A stretch of DNA of 6,424 nt from Litoreibacter sp. Its GTDB lineage: Bacteria; Pseudomonadota; Alphaproteobacteria; Rhodobacterales; Rhodobacteraceae. Positions 1 through 6,424 of the stretch are shown piece after piece. Within the stretch, counting starts at the first letter, position 1. Each line of letters begins with the position of its first letter. Location of the stretch: assembly GCA_013042765.1 (NCBI GenBank), contig JABDPP010000078.1, positions 1 through 6,424 on the forward strand, given 5' to 3'. The notes below the pieces were generated by a model. The model ran no database searches, had not been told where the DNA came from, and was given only the letters and a program-made list of their open reading frames with translations. Both the position numbers and the translations under genes were made by a program.

Positions 1-657
1 TCCCTGCACCTTGACCATGTGATCGGGCAGAACGCGGGTCTCATATGACCTGTTCGCGGGCTCCAGCGCGATCGAGGAGCCGTGCCGACGGAAGCGTTTC
101 AGTGTCGCCTCGTGACCTTCGACCAGCGCCACGACAATATCGCCATCCTGGGCTGTGGTCTGCTCACGGATCACCACGACGTCACCGTCGTTAATCCCGG
201 CCTCGATCATCGAATCGCCTTTGACTTCAAGGGCATAATGGTGACCATTGCCAGAAAGCATATTGCCGGGGACCGCCACGTGGTGGGAAACCTCGCTGAT
301 CGCCTCAATCGGGGTACCGGCTGCGATCCGGCCCATTACCGGAAGCTCCAGCGCATGCACCTGCTCCACAGGCAGCGCTTCGGCGGGCGGATCGGTCTTG
401 TCTCCCTCGATCACCTTGGGCTTGAAGCCACCGTGATCCATCGCATCAGGCAGCTTGACGATCTCAATGGCGCGCGCCCGATGGGCGAGGCGCTGGATGA
501 ACCCGCGTTCTTCCAAGGCCGTGATCAACCGATGAATGCCTGATTTCGACCGCAGATCGAGCGCATCCTTCATTTCGTCAAAAGAGGGGGGCACACCATC
601 GCGCTGCACGCGCGCATGAATGAATTTCAACAGGTCCAGCTGTTTCTTCGTCAGCAT
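1..657 (-). CDS. lexA: SOS repressor / autoprotease LexA (3' end cut by window edge)
   Basis: LexA represses DNA-damage genes and is inactivated by RecA-stimulated self-cleavage. The 219 visible codons start [13 protein letters not shown], the usual LexA N-terminus. A winged helix-turn-helix lies at about residues 25-57 ([20 protein letters not shown]), followed by a linker to about residue 105 and the S24 peptidase domain. The Ala-Gly cleavage site is A113-G114 in MGRIAAGTP. The catalytic serine is S149 in VKGDSM and the catalytic lysine is K187 in ATLKRF; their spacing matches E. coli LexA (A84, S119, K156). The sequence runs off the window after VKVQG, so probably fewer than 20 C-terminal residues are missing. 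The ATG at 655-657 has a GGGAG ribosome-binding sequence 10 nt upstream. The gene lies 111 bp after moeA in the same direction and has its own SOS-box promoter. The identification is firm. Confidence 0.97.
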   Translation of the reverse strand, partial: MLTKKQLDLLKFIHARVQRDGVPPSFDEMKDALDLRSKSGIHRLITALEERGFIQRLAHRARAIEIVKLPDAMDHGGFKPKVIEGDKTDPPAEALPVEQVHALELPVMGRIAAGTPIEAISEVSHHVAVPGNMLSGNGHHYALEVKGDSMIEAGINDGDVVVIREQTTAQDGDIVVALVEGHEATLKRFRRHGSSIALEPANRSYETRVLPDHMVKVQG

Positions 658-703
658 CTGCTCGGACTCCCTGTGATAAGAAAAGAGCTATGTGTTCGCA
701 GAT

Positions 704-718
704 GTTCTACCGGTGTTC
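704..718 (-). promoter_or_regulatory. SOS box / LexA operator (GTTC-N7-GTTC)
   Basis: The plus strand reads GTTCTACCGGTGTTC, an exact match to the direct-repeat LexA box GTTC-N7-GTTC established for Rhodobacter and other Alphaproteobacteria. Read in the lexA direction it is GAAC-N7-GAAC. It covers the -10 hexamer and the downstream end of the promoter spacer, so bound LexA would block RNA polymerase. A further GAAC half-site (plus-strand GTTC at 694-697) follows after only 6 nt. Confidence 0.85.
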
Positions 719-732
719 CTGTTTTGTGTCAA
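704..732 (-). promoter_or_regulatory. lexA core promoter (-35 TTGACA, 17-bp spacer, -10 TAGAAC)
   Basis: On the minus strand, a perfect -35 hexamer TTGACA (732-727) is followed by a 17-bp spacer and TAGAAC (709-704), a 4/6 match to TATAAT. Transcription would begin near 697-695, leaving a leader of about 40 nt before the lexA ATG at 657. The -10 hexamer lies inside the LexA operator, as expected for autorepression. The assignment rests on consensus match and spacing only. Confidence 0.7.
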
Positions 733-768
733 CGTTCTTTGGTCTTTGTCAAAAGTGCCCGACATTTG

Positions 769-1941
769 TCAGATATGGATGACATCCACCTGCGCGCCAA
801 TTTCGCGGGGTCCGTCATGGGGCGGACGCACGATCAGGGCATTGGCATCGGCCAGAACGCTCAGGAGCGAGCTGTCCTGGCGATGGAACGCCGCGACGCC
901 TTCGGGCCCAAGACGGGCGCGCATGTAGTGCTCCCGTGGTCCGTTCTGGCCGAGCGGCTCGCTGAGAACCGCCGTGTCGCGCGGCCGGGGACCGGCGGGC
1001 ATGCCCAGCATCTTGTCGATCATCGGGCTCACGAAGATCTCTCCGCAAACCATTGAGGAAACGGGGTTTCCCGGCAGGCCAACCATCGCGGCGCCTTGCA
1101 GGTGCCCGGCCATCAGGGGCTTTCCGGGGCGCATTGCTACCTTGTAGAAGGAGCGGTCCAGACCCAGTTCTCCGGCCACTTGCGCCACCAGATCGTGATC
1201 GCCCACCGAGGCGCCGCCGATGGTAATCGCCAGATCGCAGCCCTCCGCCATCTGCAAGACCGTCGCGAGCGAAGACACCGTGTCCTTGGCGATCGGCAGC
1301 ACCCGAACCTCCGCGCCGCGCGTCTCGAACATTGCCTTCAGGCCGAACGTGTTGGATGCAATGATCTGGTCGTCGCGCGGCATCTCACCGGGCATGACCA
1401 GTTCGTCCCCGGTTGCGATCAGTGCGATCACGGGTTTGCGCCGCACCGGCACGACCGAGAGGTTCATCGAGGCCATCAGGGCCAGATCCGCCGCGCGTAA
1501 CCGGCGCGGGGCGTCCAGCGTCGCTCCGATGTTGAAATCGCCGCCTGCGGGCCGGATGTGGTCGGCGCGCTCAAGGTCGGCACTCAGTGTAATTTCATCT
1601 CCGTTTCGCGTGACATCCTCTTGAATAACAACGGATTTCGCGTTGTTGGGTACGGGTGCGCCAGTAAAAATACGCACCGCTTGCCCCGTGTGCAGATCAC
1701 CAGTGTACGCGTGTCCCGCCGCAGCCTCGCCGATCACCGTGTAGCGGGTGCCAGGTTCTGGCTTGGCATCGGTGATCGCGTAGCCGTCCATGGCCGAGGC
1801 CGGAAAGGGTGGTTGCGCGCGGGCGGCCACAGCGGGTTCGGCCAGCACCCGCCCGAAAGCGTCCTGGAGCGCGATCTCTTCGACCGGCATCGGTGCAACC
1901 AATGCCAGCAGGTGATCCAGCGCTTCTGCGGTCGAAATCAC
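769..1941 (-). CDS. moeA: Molybdopterin molybdenumtransferase MoeA
   Basis: MoeA inserts molybdate into adenylylated molybdopterin, the last step of basic molybdenum cofactor synthesis in the cytoplasm. The protein has 390 residues, slightly shorter than E. coli MoeA (411). Family motifs appear in order: AMDGYAI with D52, IFTGAPVP with T93, ATGDELV with E180 (170-182), [10 protein letters not shown] (196-205), GGASVGDHD with D250 (242-250) and GLPGNPVSS with P290 and P293. These match the E. coli active-site positions D59, T100, E188, D259, P298 and P301. The start is GTG (1941-1939), and its GTGA overlaps the moaC stop by 4 nt. A GAGG sequence lies 7 nt upstream inside the moaC end, which supports this start and suggests translational coupling. 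It is the last gene of the trp/Moco operon; lexA follows after 111 bp. Confidence 0.96.
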   Translation of the reverse strand: MISTAEALDHLLALVAPMPVEEIALQDAFGRVLAEPAVAARAQPPFPASAMDGYAITDAKPEPGTRYTVIGEAAAGHAYTGDLHTGQAVRIFTGAPVPNNAKSVVIQEDVTRNGDEITLSADLERADHIRPAGGDFNIGATLDAPRRLRAADLALMASMNLSVVPVRRKPVIALIATGDELVMPGEMPRDDQIIASNTFGLKAMFETRGAEVRVLPIAKDTVSSLATVLQMAEGCDLAITIGGASVGDHDLVAQVAGELGLDRSFYKVAMRPGKPLMAGHLQGAAMVGLPGNPVSSMVCGEIFVSPMIDKMLGMPAGPRPRDTAVLSEPLGQNGPREHYMRARLGPEGVAAFHRQDSSLLSVLADANALIVRPPHDGPREIGAQVDVIHI

Positions 1942-2417
1942 GCGTTCGCCTCGAACCGCCCAGACTTACCGCCATCTTTAAGAACAAGCCGGATATCAAT
2001 GATTTCCATCGTCTTTTCGACGGCTTTGACCATGTCGTAAAGGGTCAGTGCTGCGGTGGAAACCGCAGTGAGCGCCTCCATCTCCACGCCGGTTTGTCCG
2101 GTCGTTTTGACGGTGGCCTCGATCCGCACACCGGGCAGGCTCTCGTCGGGTGTCAGTTCCACGGCCACCTTCGTGATCGGCAGCGGGTGGCACAGCGGGA
2201 TCAGGTTGGCGGTCTGTTTCGCCCCCATAATGCCGGCCAGTCGCGCCACGCCCATCACATCGCCCTTCTTTGCGCGCCCCTCGGTGATCAGGGCCAGCGT
2301 TTCAGGCTGCATCCGCACAGCGCCCTGGGCCACGGCCACGCGGGAGGTCACTTCCTTCTCGGAGACATCGACCATATGGGCGTCGCCCTTACCGTCAAAA
2401 TGGGTCAGTTCGGACAT
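1938..2417 (-). CDS. moaC: Cyclic pyranopterin monophosphate synthase MoaC
   Basis: MoaC converts 3',8-cyclo-7,8-dihydro-GTP, the MoaA product, to cyclic pyranopterin monophosphate, an early molybdenum cofactor step. The 159-residue length is close to the 161 of E. coli MoaC and the two align almost without gaps. Seen motifs are [13 protein letters not shown] (14-26), KKGDV with catalytic K51, [11 protein letters not shown] (71-81) with C76 and H77, [20 protein letters not shown] (110-129) with D128, then K131, and the terminal GGKSG (149-153). K51, D128 and K131 are the active-site residues known from E. coli. The ATG at 2415-2417 lies 1 nt after the trpC stop and has a strong GGGAGG 8 nt upstream, which also encodes the end of TrpC. 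The end overlaps moeA by 4 nt. The moaA partner is not in the window. Confidence 0.97.
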   Translation of the reverse strand: MSELTHFDGKGDAHMVDVSEKEVTSRVAVAQGAVRMQPETLALITEGRAKKGDVMGVARLAGIMGAKQTANLIPLCHPLPITKVAVELTPDESLPGVRIEATVKTTGQTGVEMEALTAVSTAALTLYDMVKAVEKTMEIIDIRLVLKDGGKSGRFEANA

Positions 2418-2418
2418 A

Positions 2419-3234
2419 TCACATGCCTCCCATGGCTGGTTTTTTGCTCAGGATATGCCGCGTGGCGGCCGCGACATCCGGCTGGCGCATCAGGCTTTCG
2501 CCGATCAGGAAGCTGCGGGCGCCGTAGCGGGCCAGATCAGCGAGGTCTCCCGGCTCGAAGAGGCCGCTTTCAGAGACGATCAGCTTGTCCTCGGGAACCC
2601 GTCCCGCGAGAGCACGTGTTGTTTCAAGAGTGACTTCGAACGAATTGAGATCGCGGTTGTTTATACCGATCAGGGGAGAGTTCAGTACAACGCCGCGCTC
2701 CAGTTCTTCGGCATTGTGAACCTCGACAAGCACATCCATGCCCAGTGCTTCGGCGGCATCTTCCAGTTCGCGGGCCTGTGCATCGCTGACAGAGGCCATG
2801 ATAATCAGGATGCAATCAGAGCCCAGCGCCCGAGCCTCGACCACCTGGTAGGGGTCATACATAAAATCCTTGCGCAGGACCGGAAGTTCCACCGCTTCGC
2901 GGGCAGCCATCAGGAACGCGTCCGACCCCTGAAAGGAGGGCGCGTCGGTCAGAACGCTCAGACAAGTGGCGCCGCCCTCGGCATATGCGCGGGCCAGCGC
3001 AGGGACGTCGAAATCCTCGCGGATCAATCCTTTCGAGGGGCTGGCCTTCTTAATCTCGGCAATCAGCCCGTAGCCGGTGCGCGCAGCCTCGGACAGGGCG
3101 GCGGCAAATCCGCGGGGCGCGTCGGCAGCGGCTGCTGCTTCCTCAAGATCTGCCAGCGACGTCTCAGCCTTGCGCGCGGCAACTTCCTCAAGCTTGTAAG
3201 CCTTGATCTTTTCGAGAATCGTTGGGGTGCTCAT
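2419..3234 (-). CDS. trpC: Indole-3-glycerol phosphate synthase TrpC
   Basis: TrpC closes the ring of carboxyphenylamino-deoxyribulose phosphate to give indole-3-glycerol phosphate, the fourth tryptophan step after TrpF. At 271 residues it is a stand-alone (beta/alpha)8 barrel and not a TrpC-TrpF fusion as in E. coli. Visible barrel motifs are [13 protein letters not shown] (57-69), [31 protein letters not shown] (118-131), [11 protein letters not shown] (168-178), [13 protein letters not shown] (189-201), IVSESGLF (219-226) and SFLIGESLM (241-249). Catalytic and binding residues map as E60, K62, S65, K122, E171, N192, E222 and S223; from K122 onward the spacing is the same as in the Sulfolobus enzyme. 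The ATG overlaps the trpD stop (ATGA), with GGAGG 4 nt before the start. TrpF must be encoded elsewhere. Confidence 0.97.
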   Translation of the reverse strand: MSTPTILEKIKAYKLEEVAARKAETSLADLEEAAAAADAPRGFAAALSEAARTGYGLIAEIKKASPSKGLIREDFDVPALARAYAEGGATCLSVLTDAPSFQGSDAFLMAAREAVELPVLRKDFMYDPYQVVEARALGSDCILIIMASVSDAQARELEDAAEALGMDVLVEVHNAEELERGVVLNSPLIGINNRDLNSFEVTLETTRALAGRVPEDKLIVSESGLFEPGDLADLARYGARSFLIGESLMRQPDVAAATRHILSKKPAMGGM

Positions 3235-4250
3235 TCGGCCTCCGAGGTGAGTTTCGCCAGAGCGTCCACCTTGGCCTTGGCCGCACCGCTATCTATGCTT
3301 TCGCGTGCAAGTTCAACACCTTCGGGCAGGGAACTGACCTTGTCGGCGACCACCAGCGCGGCCGCCGAATTCAGCAGAACCGCGTCGCGGTAGGCAGATG
3401 TTGCCCCGTCCAGAAGTGCACGGAGCGCTGCCGCGTTCTCCTCGGGCGTGCCTCCGATGATATCTTCGAACGGATGCGGGCGCAGACCGGCATCCTCCGG
3501 GGCGATTTCCGTTTCAGTGACTGTGCCGTTCTCGAGCTTCGCCACCTTCGAAGGGGCGGAGATCGCCAGCTCATCGGTGCCGTCGCCACCATGCACCAGC
3601 CACGCTTTTTCGGAACCCAACTGTTGCAGTGTCTCGGCCATGGGCCGGATCAGGTCGGGCGAGAACGCGCCGGTCAGCTGGCGTTTGACGCCGGCGGGGT
3701 TGGTCAGCGGGCCGAGGATGTTGAAGATCGTGCGGGTGCCCAGCTCGGCGCGGGTCGGCATCACATGGGCGATGGCCGGGTGATGCACGGGCGCCATCAT
3801 GAAGCCGATCCCAACCTCGGCAATGGCGCGATTGACGACCTCGGGGCCCACCATGACATTGATGCCCATCTGGGTCAGTGCGTCGGCGGCTCCGGATTTC
3901 GAACTGAGATTGCGGTTGCCATGCTTGGCCACAACTACGCCAGTGCCGGCCACCACGAAAGCGGTCGCGGTGGAGATATTGAGCGTCCCCTTGCCGTCGC
4001 CACCGGTGCCTACGATGTCCATTGCGCCCTCGGGGGCGGTGACCGCCTTGCACTTGGCGCGCATCACGGCGGCGGCAGCGGCATATTCCTCCACCGTTTC
4101 GCCCCGCGTGCGCAACGCCATCAGGAAACCACCGATCTGGCTCGGCGTGGCTTCCCCGTTAAACAGCACCTCGAAGGCGCTTTCCGCTTCGGCGCGGGTC
4201 AGGGGGCGATCGGCGGCCGTGCCGATCAGGGACTTCAGAATATCGCTCAT
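3231..4250 (-). CDS. trpD: Anthranilate phosphoribosyltransferase TrpD
   Basis: TrpD transfers the phosphoribosyl group of PRPP to anthranilate, the second tryptophan step. The 339-residue length is normal for a stand-alone TrpD without the TrpG domain fused in E. coli. An N-terminal helical domain (about 1-70) precedes the PRPP-binding [14 protein letters not shown] (81-94), then [17 protein letters not shown] (109-125), MPTRAELG with R167 (anthranilate-site arginine in the Sulfolobus enzyme), [14 protein letters not shown] (173-186) and GGDGTDE (221-227) with the metal-binding D226-E227. The ATG at 4248-4250 overlaps the trpG stop by 4 nt (ATGA) and I see no clear Shine-Dalgarno sequence, so it probably depends on coupling to trpG translation. 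Its own stop overlaps the trpC start in the same way. Confidence 0.97.
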   Translation of the reverse strand: MSDILKSLIGTAADRPLTRAEAESAFEVLFNGEATPSQIGGFLMALRTRGETVEEYAAAAAVMRAKCKAVTAPEGAMDIVGTGGDGKGTLNISTATAFVVAGTGVVVAKHGNRNLSSKSGAADALTQMGINVMVGPEVVNRAIAEVGIGFMMAPVHHPAIAHVMPTRAELGTRTIFNILGPLTNPAGVKRQLTGAFSPDLIRPMAETLQQLGSEKAWLVHGGDGTDELAISAPSKVAKLENGTVTETEIAPEDAGLRPHPFEDIIGGTPEENAAALRALLDGATSAYRDAVLLNSAAALVVADKVSSLPEGVELARESIDSGAAKAKVDALAKLTSEAE

Positions 4251-4828
4251 GCGGGGACTTTCATCAGGTCGAGGAAGTTGTTGAGCAGCTTGTGCCCGTG
4301 TTCAGAGGCGATGCTTTCAGGATGGAACTGCACGCCGTGGATCGGTTTGGATCGGTGCTGCAGCCCCATGATCGTGCCGTCGTCAAGCTCGGCCGTGATC
4401 TCAAGGACGTCCGGCAGGCTGGCGCGGTCCACCACGAGGGAGTGGTAGCGCGTCGCCTCGAACGGCGAGGGCAGGCCCTTGAAGACGCTTTTTCCGGTGT
4501 GGATCACTGCGCCCATCTTGCCATGCACGATCTCGCTGTGACGCACCACCTTGCCGCCAAAGGCCTGCCCGATGGTCTGATGGCCAAGGCAGACGCCTAG
4601 AAGCGGTGTTCCGGTCTCCGCGGCGGCTTCGGTCAGCGCGAGGCAGATCCCCGCCTGCGAGGGATCACAGGGTCCGGGGCTTAGCACGATCCCCTCTGGT
4701 TTGAGGGCCATCGCCGCCTGCACATCCAGCGCATCGTTGCGATGGACGACGACCTCGGCCCCAAGCTCGCCCAGATAATGGACAAGGTTGTAGGTAAAGC
4801 TGTCGTAGTTATCGATTAAAAGCAGCAT
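4247..4828 (-). CDS. trpG: Anthranilate synthase glutamine amidotransferase component TrpG
   Basis: TrpG hydrolyses glutamine and passes ammonia to TrpE for anthranilate synthesis; such subunits sometimes also serve as PabA for folate. It is a 193-residue class I amidotransferase with [20 protein letters not shown] at the N-terminus, the oxyanion-loop motif [12 protein letters not shown] (49-60), the nucleophile elbow [12 protein letters not shown] with C80, and the terminal VQFHPES with H169 and E171, which completes the Cys-His-Glu triad. The frame is open upstream to another ATG at 4871-4873, adding 15 residues. I prefer 4828 because the family begins at [11 protein letters not shown], because an AGGCGGG-like sequence precedes it, and because the predicted transcription start lies at about the upstream ATG. 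It is the first gene of the operon. trpE is not adjacent; the neighbour is a divergent deacetylase-family gene. Confidence 0.96.
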   Translation of the reverse strand: MLLLIDNYDSFTYNLVHYLGELGAEVVVHRNDALDVQAAMALKPEGIVLSPGPCDPSQAGICLALTEAAAETGTPLLGVCLGHQTIGQAFGGKVVRHSEIVHGKMGAVIHTGKSVFKGLPSPFEATRYHSLVVDRASLPDVLEITAELDDGTIMGLQHRSKPIHGVQFHPESIASEHGHKLLNNFLDLMKVPA

Positions 4829-4876
4829 GATCCCGCCTTGATTGTGAAAATGCCTTTTCAGCATCGTTTGCATGGC

Positions 4877-4904
4877 GGTATAAATGGTCAGAGCATTCCG
4901 TCAA
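4877..4904 (-). promoter_or_regulatory. Probable promoter of the trpGDC-moaC-moeA operon
   Basis: On the minus strand, TTGACG (4904-4899, 5/6 to the -35 consensus) is followed by a 16-bp spacer and TATACC (4882-4877, 4/6 to the -10 consensus). Initiation near 4870 would give a leader of about 40 nt before the trpG ATG at 4828. That leader holds no run of Trp codons and no obvious attenuator hairpin. The -35 sits inside a CAGAGC-N21-GCTCTG inverted repeat. This is consensus matching only, and no other candidate in the region looked better. Confidence 0.4.
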
Positions 4905-4921
4905 GTTCAAGGGCCGCTCTG
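4889..4921. repeat. Inverted repeat CAGAGC-N21-GCTCTG in the trpG intergenic region
   Basis: CAGAGC (4889-4894) and GCTCTG (4916-4921) are perfect 6-bp inverted copies, 27 bp from start to start. They flank TCAAGTTCAA (4901-4910), itself a short TCAA direct repeat. The element covers the predicted -35 of the trpG promoter, which is compatible with an operator. A 6-bp repeat with a 21-bp gap can also occur by chance, so function is only a suggestion. Confidence 0.3.
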
Positions 4922-4980
4922 CGGATTGGCCACAAGAATCGGGCGGATTTTCGTCGGGTAGGCGCACAAGGAATTCTGTC

Positions 4981-6424
4981 ATGGGCAAAGGCATCTTTGC
5001 GGGCCTCCTCTGGGGCTTGATCGTATGTTTCGGGGCGGCGTTCGTATTGTCGATCGTAGCGCCGATGACACCGGCGTCCGATCCAGGCGAAATCGCTGAA
5101 ACACCGGCGCCCGCGTCAGAGGCGACCGTGCCTTCCATTGTTGAGCCAGTCTTGCCAGAAGTCGCGGAGGTTGCGCCCGAGGAAACCCCGGCGCCCGCGC
5201 CCGCACCTGTTGAGGAAACCGTCCAAACAGTCCAAGAGGAAACGTCGCCGGCACCGAAAGCAGAGCCCCCGGTGGTGGCGGAAGCCCCGACAGAGCCAGC
5301 CCCAGAGCCCGGTCCTGAACCAAGCGCAGAGCTCGAGGTTGCGCAAGAAGACGTGGCCCAGACGGAGACTTCGCCTCAGCCTGTGGAAACCGTACCAGAG
5401 GTCGCACCAGAGCTGCCGGGGCAAGCCATCCTGCAGGAGCAATCCGCAACAGCCGAGACCGCAGGTGTCGCAACGCCAGAACCCGATGGTACCGCAGTAT
5501 CGAAGGCTGCGTCGCAAGCCCCCGCTGCCGCTGCGCCCGAGCCGGAAACCGCAACCGATCTGGCCGAACTTGCCAACGATATCAAGCCAGAGCCCGCGCC
5601 GACGCCTGAATTGGACGTTGTCGCCGCGCTCGAAGAACCCGCCATGGGCCCGGCCGCGGCCTCCGTCGTCACGCCGGAGCCTGCCCCCAGCGCAGCCCTG
5701 CCGCAAAAGGCCAGCCGGACCGCCGAAGCCGCCGAGGCCGACACCGTTCCCACGCAACCGGCCGACCCTGAAGCGCCCGCAGAGCCCACGCAGATCGCCC
5801 GCGCCAGCCCTGCAAGTGAACCGATTGCCGTGCCACTGCCTCAGATCACGGATCCGGTGCAGGAAGGCGGGGCAGCTATTCGTGAAACCGCGCCTCAGTC
5901 GACCTCCCGGGTTATCGTCAATCGACTGCCCTCTGTGCGCACACCCGAACCCGCCACGGAAGAGACCGTGGCCGAGGTTGAGGAGGATGCAGCACCGCTT
6001 CCCACAGCCGTTGCCGGGGCAGGGGCATTGCAGTCCTTCTCCGCTGGGTTTGAGGCTGTTCCCGGGCAGCCGCTTTTCTCTGTCATCCTGATTGATACCG
6101 GTGAAAACGGGCTGACCCGCGAACAGCTCAGCGATCTGGCTTTGCCGGTGACAATCGCGATCGATCCGGCGCGGCCCGACGCGCGCGAGGTCATGGCATT
6201 CTATCGTGCCGCTGGTGTGGAAGTGGTCGCGCTTCTGGAGGATCTGCCCACCAGCGCGGGCCCCGGAGATGTCTCCGTCGCACTGGCCGGCTATTTCGAG
6301 GCGATGCCCGAGGTGATCGCGGTCATGGACCCGCTCGACGGGCGTTTGCGCAAGAACCGGTCACTGTTTGAGCCGCTTCTGCAAGCCGTCGCGCGCACCG
6401 GCCACGGCTTTATCACCTATGACC
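4981..6424 (+). CDS. Membrane-anchored divergent polysaccharide deacetylase family protein, YibQ-like (3' end cut by window edge)
   Basis: The frame from ATG 4981 stays open to the window end (481 complete codons). Residues 5-27 (start MGKGIFAGLLWG) form one hydrophobic segment after a single Lys, fitting an uncleaved signal anchor with the rest in the periplasm. Residues 30 to about 350 are a Pro/Ala/Glu/Thr/Val-rich acidic stretch with almost no Lys and no predicted fold, interrupted by VIVNRLPSV (311-319). From about 365 a domain resembling the divergent (NodB-related) polysaccharide deacetylases begins: VILIDTGENGLTREQL (368-383), LPVTIAIDPARPDAREV (388-404), then AGVEVVALLEDLP and AVARTGHGFITYD. 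YibQ-type enzymes show IDD, HLP and NHMGS motifs; here they read IDTG, LEDLP and MDPLDG, so catalysis is doubtful. AAGGA lies 8 nt before the ATG. The gene is divergent from trpG. Family assignment is by eye; role unknown, possibly cell envelope. Confidence 0.8.
   Translation, partial: MGKGIFAGLLWGLIVCFGAAFVLSIVAPMTPASDPGEIAETPAPASEATVPSIVEPVLPEVAEVAPEETPAPAPAPVEETVQTVQEETSPAPKAEPPVVAEAPTEPAPEPGPEPSAELEVAQEDVAQTETSPQPVETVPEVAPELPGQAILQEQSATAETAGVATPEPDGTAVSKAASQAPAAAAPEPETATDLAELANDIKPEPAPTPELDVVAALEEPAMGPAAASVVTPEPAPSAALPQKASRTAEAAEADTVPTQPADPEAPAEPTQIARASPASEPIAVPLPQITDPVQEGGAAIRETAPQSTSRVIVNRLPSVRTPEPATEETVAEVEEDAAPLPTAVAGAGALQSFSAGFEAVPGQPLFSVILIDTGENGLTREQLSDLALPVTIAIDPARPDAREVMAFYRAAGVEVVALLEDLPTSAGPGDVSVALAGYFEAMPEVIAVMDPLDGRLRKNRSLFEPLLQAVARTGHGFITYD

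Noticed and set aside
658..768. An intrinsic terminator between moeA and lexA
   Set aside because: I see no GC-rich hairpin followed by a T tract on the minus strand; the region is accounted for by promoter and operator elements.
2056..3393. A 445-codon open frame on the plus strand opposite moaC and trpC
   Set aside because: The minus strand codes there for clear, full-length MoaC and TrpC. The plus frame has no recognisable domain and is the usual antisense shadow in GC-rich DNA.
3222..4448. A 408-codon open frame on the plus strand opposite trpD and the end of trpG
   Set aside because: It is fully antisense to well-conserved trpD/trpG, rich in His, Gly and Arg as expected for a shadow frame, and resembles no known protein.
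4829..4873. Upstream ATG that would extend TrpG by 15 residues ([15 protein letters not shown])
   Set aside because: TrpG proteins begin at the [11 protein letters not shown] segment, the extension has no family counterpart, and the predicted transcription start falls at about that ATG.
4829..4904. A trp leader peptide or attenuator before trpG
   Set aside because: No short frame with tandem Trp codons and no GC hairpin followed by a T run is visible in the leader of about 40 nt.
5017..5028. Possible lipoprotein signal (LIVC) in the N-terminus of the deacetylase-like protein
   Set aside because: The residue before the Cys is Val, not Gly, Ala or Ser, and the hydrophobic segment continues past the Cys, which fits a membrane anchor better.
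5116..5757. Long minus-strand and alternative plus-strand frames within the deacetylase-like gene (also 5138-6091 plus and 4979-5554 minus)
   Set aside because: They arise from the repetitive Pro/Ala/Glu codons of the linker and give Arg/Pro- or Gly/Leu/Arg-rich low-complexity peptides, while the 4981 frame has a ribosome-binding site, a membrane anchor and a recognisable domain.

Overview
The window reads as a chromosomal segment of a GC-rich alphaproteobacterium, most likely a member of the Rhodobacteraceae (Roseobacter group). The grounds are the protein sequences, a lexA promoter carrying the alphaproteobacterial SOS box (GTTC-N7-GTTC) rather than the E. coli or Bacillus type, near-absence of GANTC sites, and a trp cluster next to a divergent polysaccharide deacetylase (YibQ-like) gene. 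There are seven protein genes, two cut by the window edges. I see no tRNA or rRNA genes, insertion sequences, CRISPR arrays or phage genes.

Six genes point left (minus strand). In transcription order they are trpG (4828-4247), trpD (4250-3231), trpC (3234-2419), moaC (2417-1938), moeA (1941-769) and lexA (657 to beyond position 1). The first five are packed with three 4-nt start/stop overlaps and one 1-nt gap, so they almost certainly form one translationally coupled operon. It joins three tryptophan steps (glutamine amidotransferase, anthranilate phosphoribosyltransferase, indole-3-glycerol-phosphate synthase) to two molybdenum cofactor steps (cyclic pyranopterin monophosphate synthase and molybdopterin molybdenumtransferase). 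lexA follows after 111 bp and has its own promoter, in which the SOS box overlaps the -10 element. It can therefore be autoregulated and could also receive read-through from the operon.

A 152-bp intergenic region (4829-4980) separates trpG from a divergent rightward gene (4981 to beyond 6424). That gene encodes a membrane-anchored protein with an unusually long Pro/Ala/Glu-rich, acidic linker and the beginning of a divergent polysaccharide deacetylase domain. This domain lacks the histidine motifs seen in E. coli YibQ. trpE, trpF, trpA, trpB, moaA and moaB are not in the window; trpE may lie beyond the right edge.

Most of the window is conserved housekeeping DNA and I found no clear new system. 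The points most worth following up are the lexA control region (three GAAC half-sites, plus TGTCA repeated three times at an exact 20-bp period), the apparently inactive deacetylase domain, and the mixed trp/molybdenum cofactor/SOS gene order.
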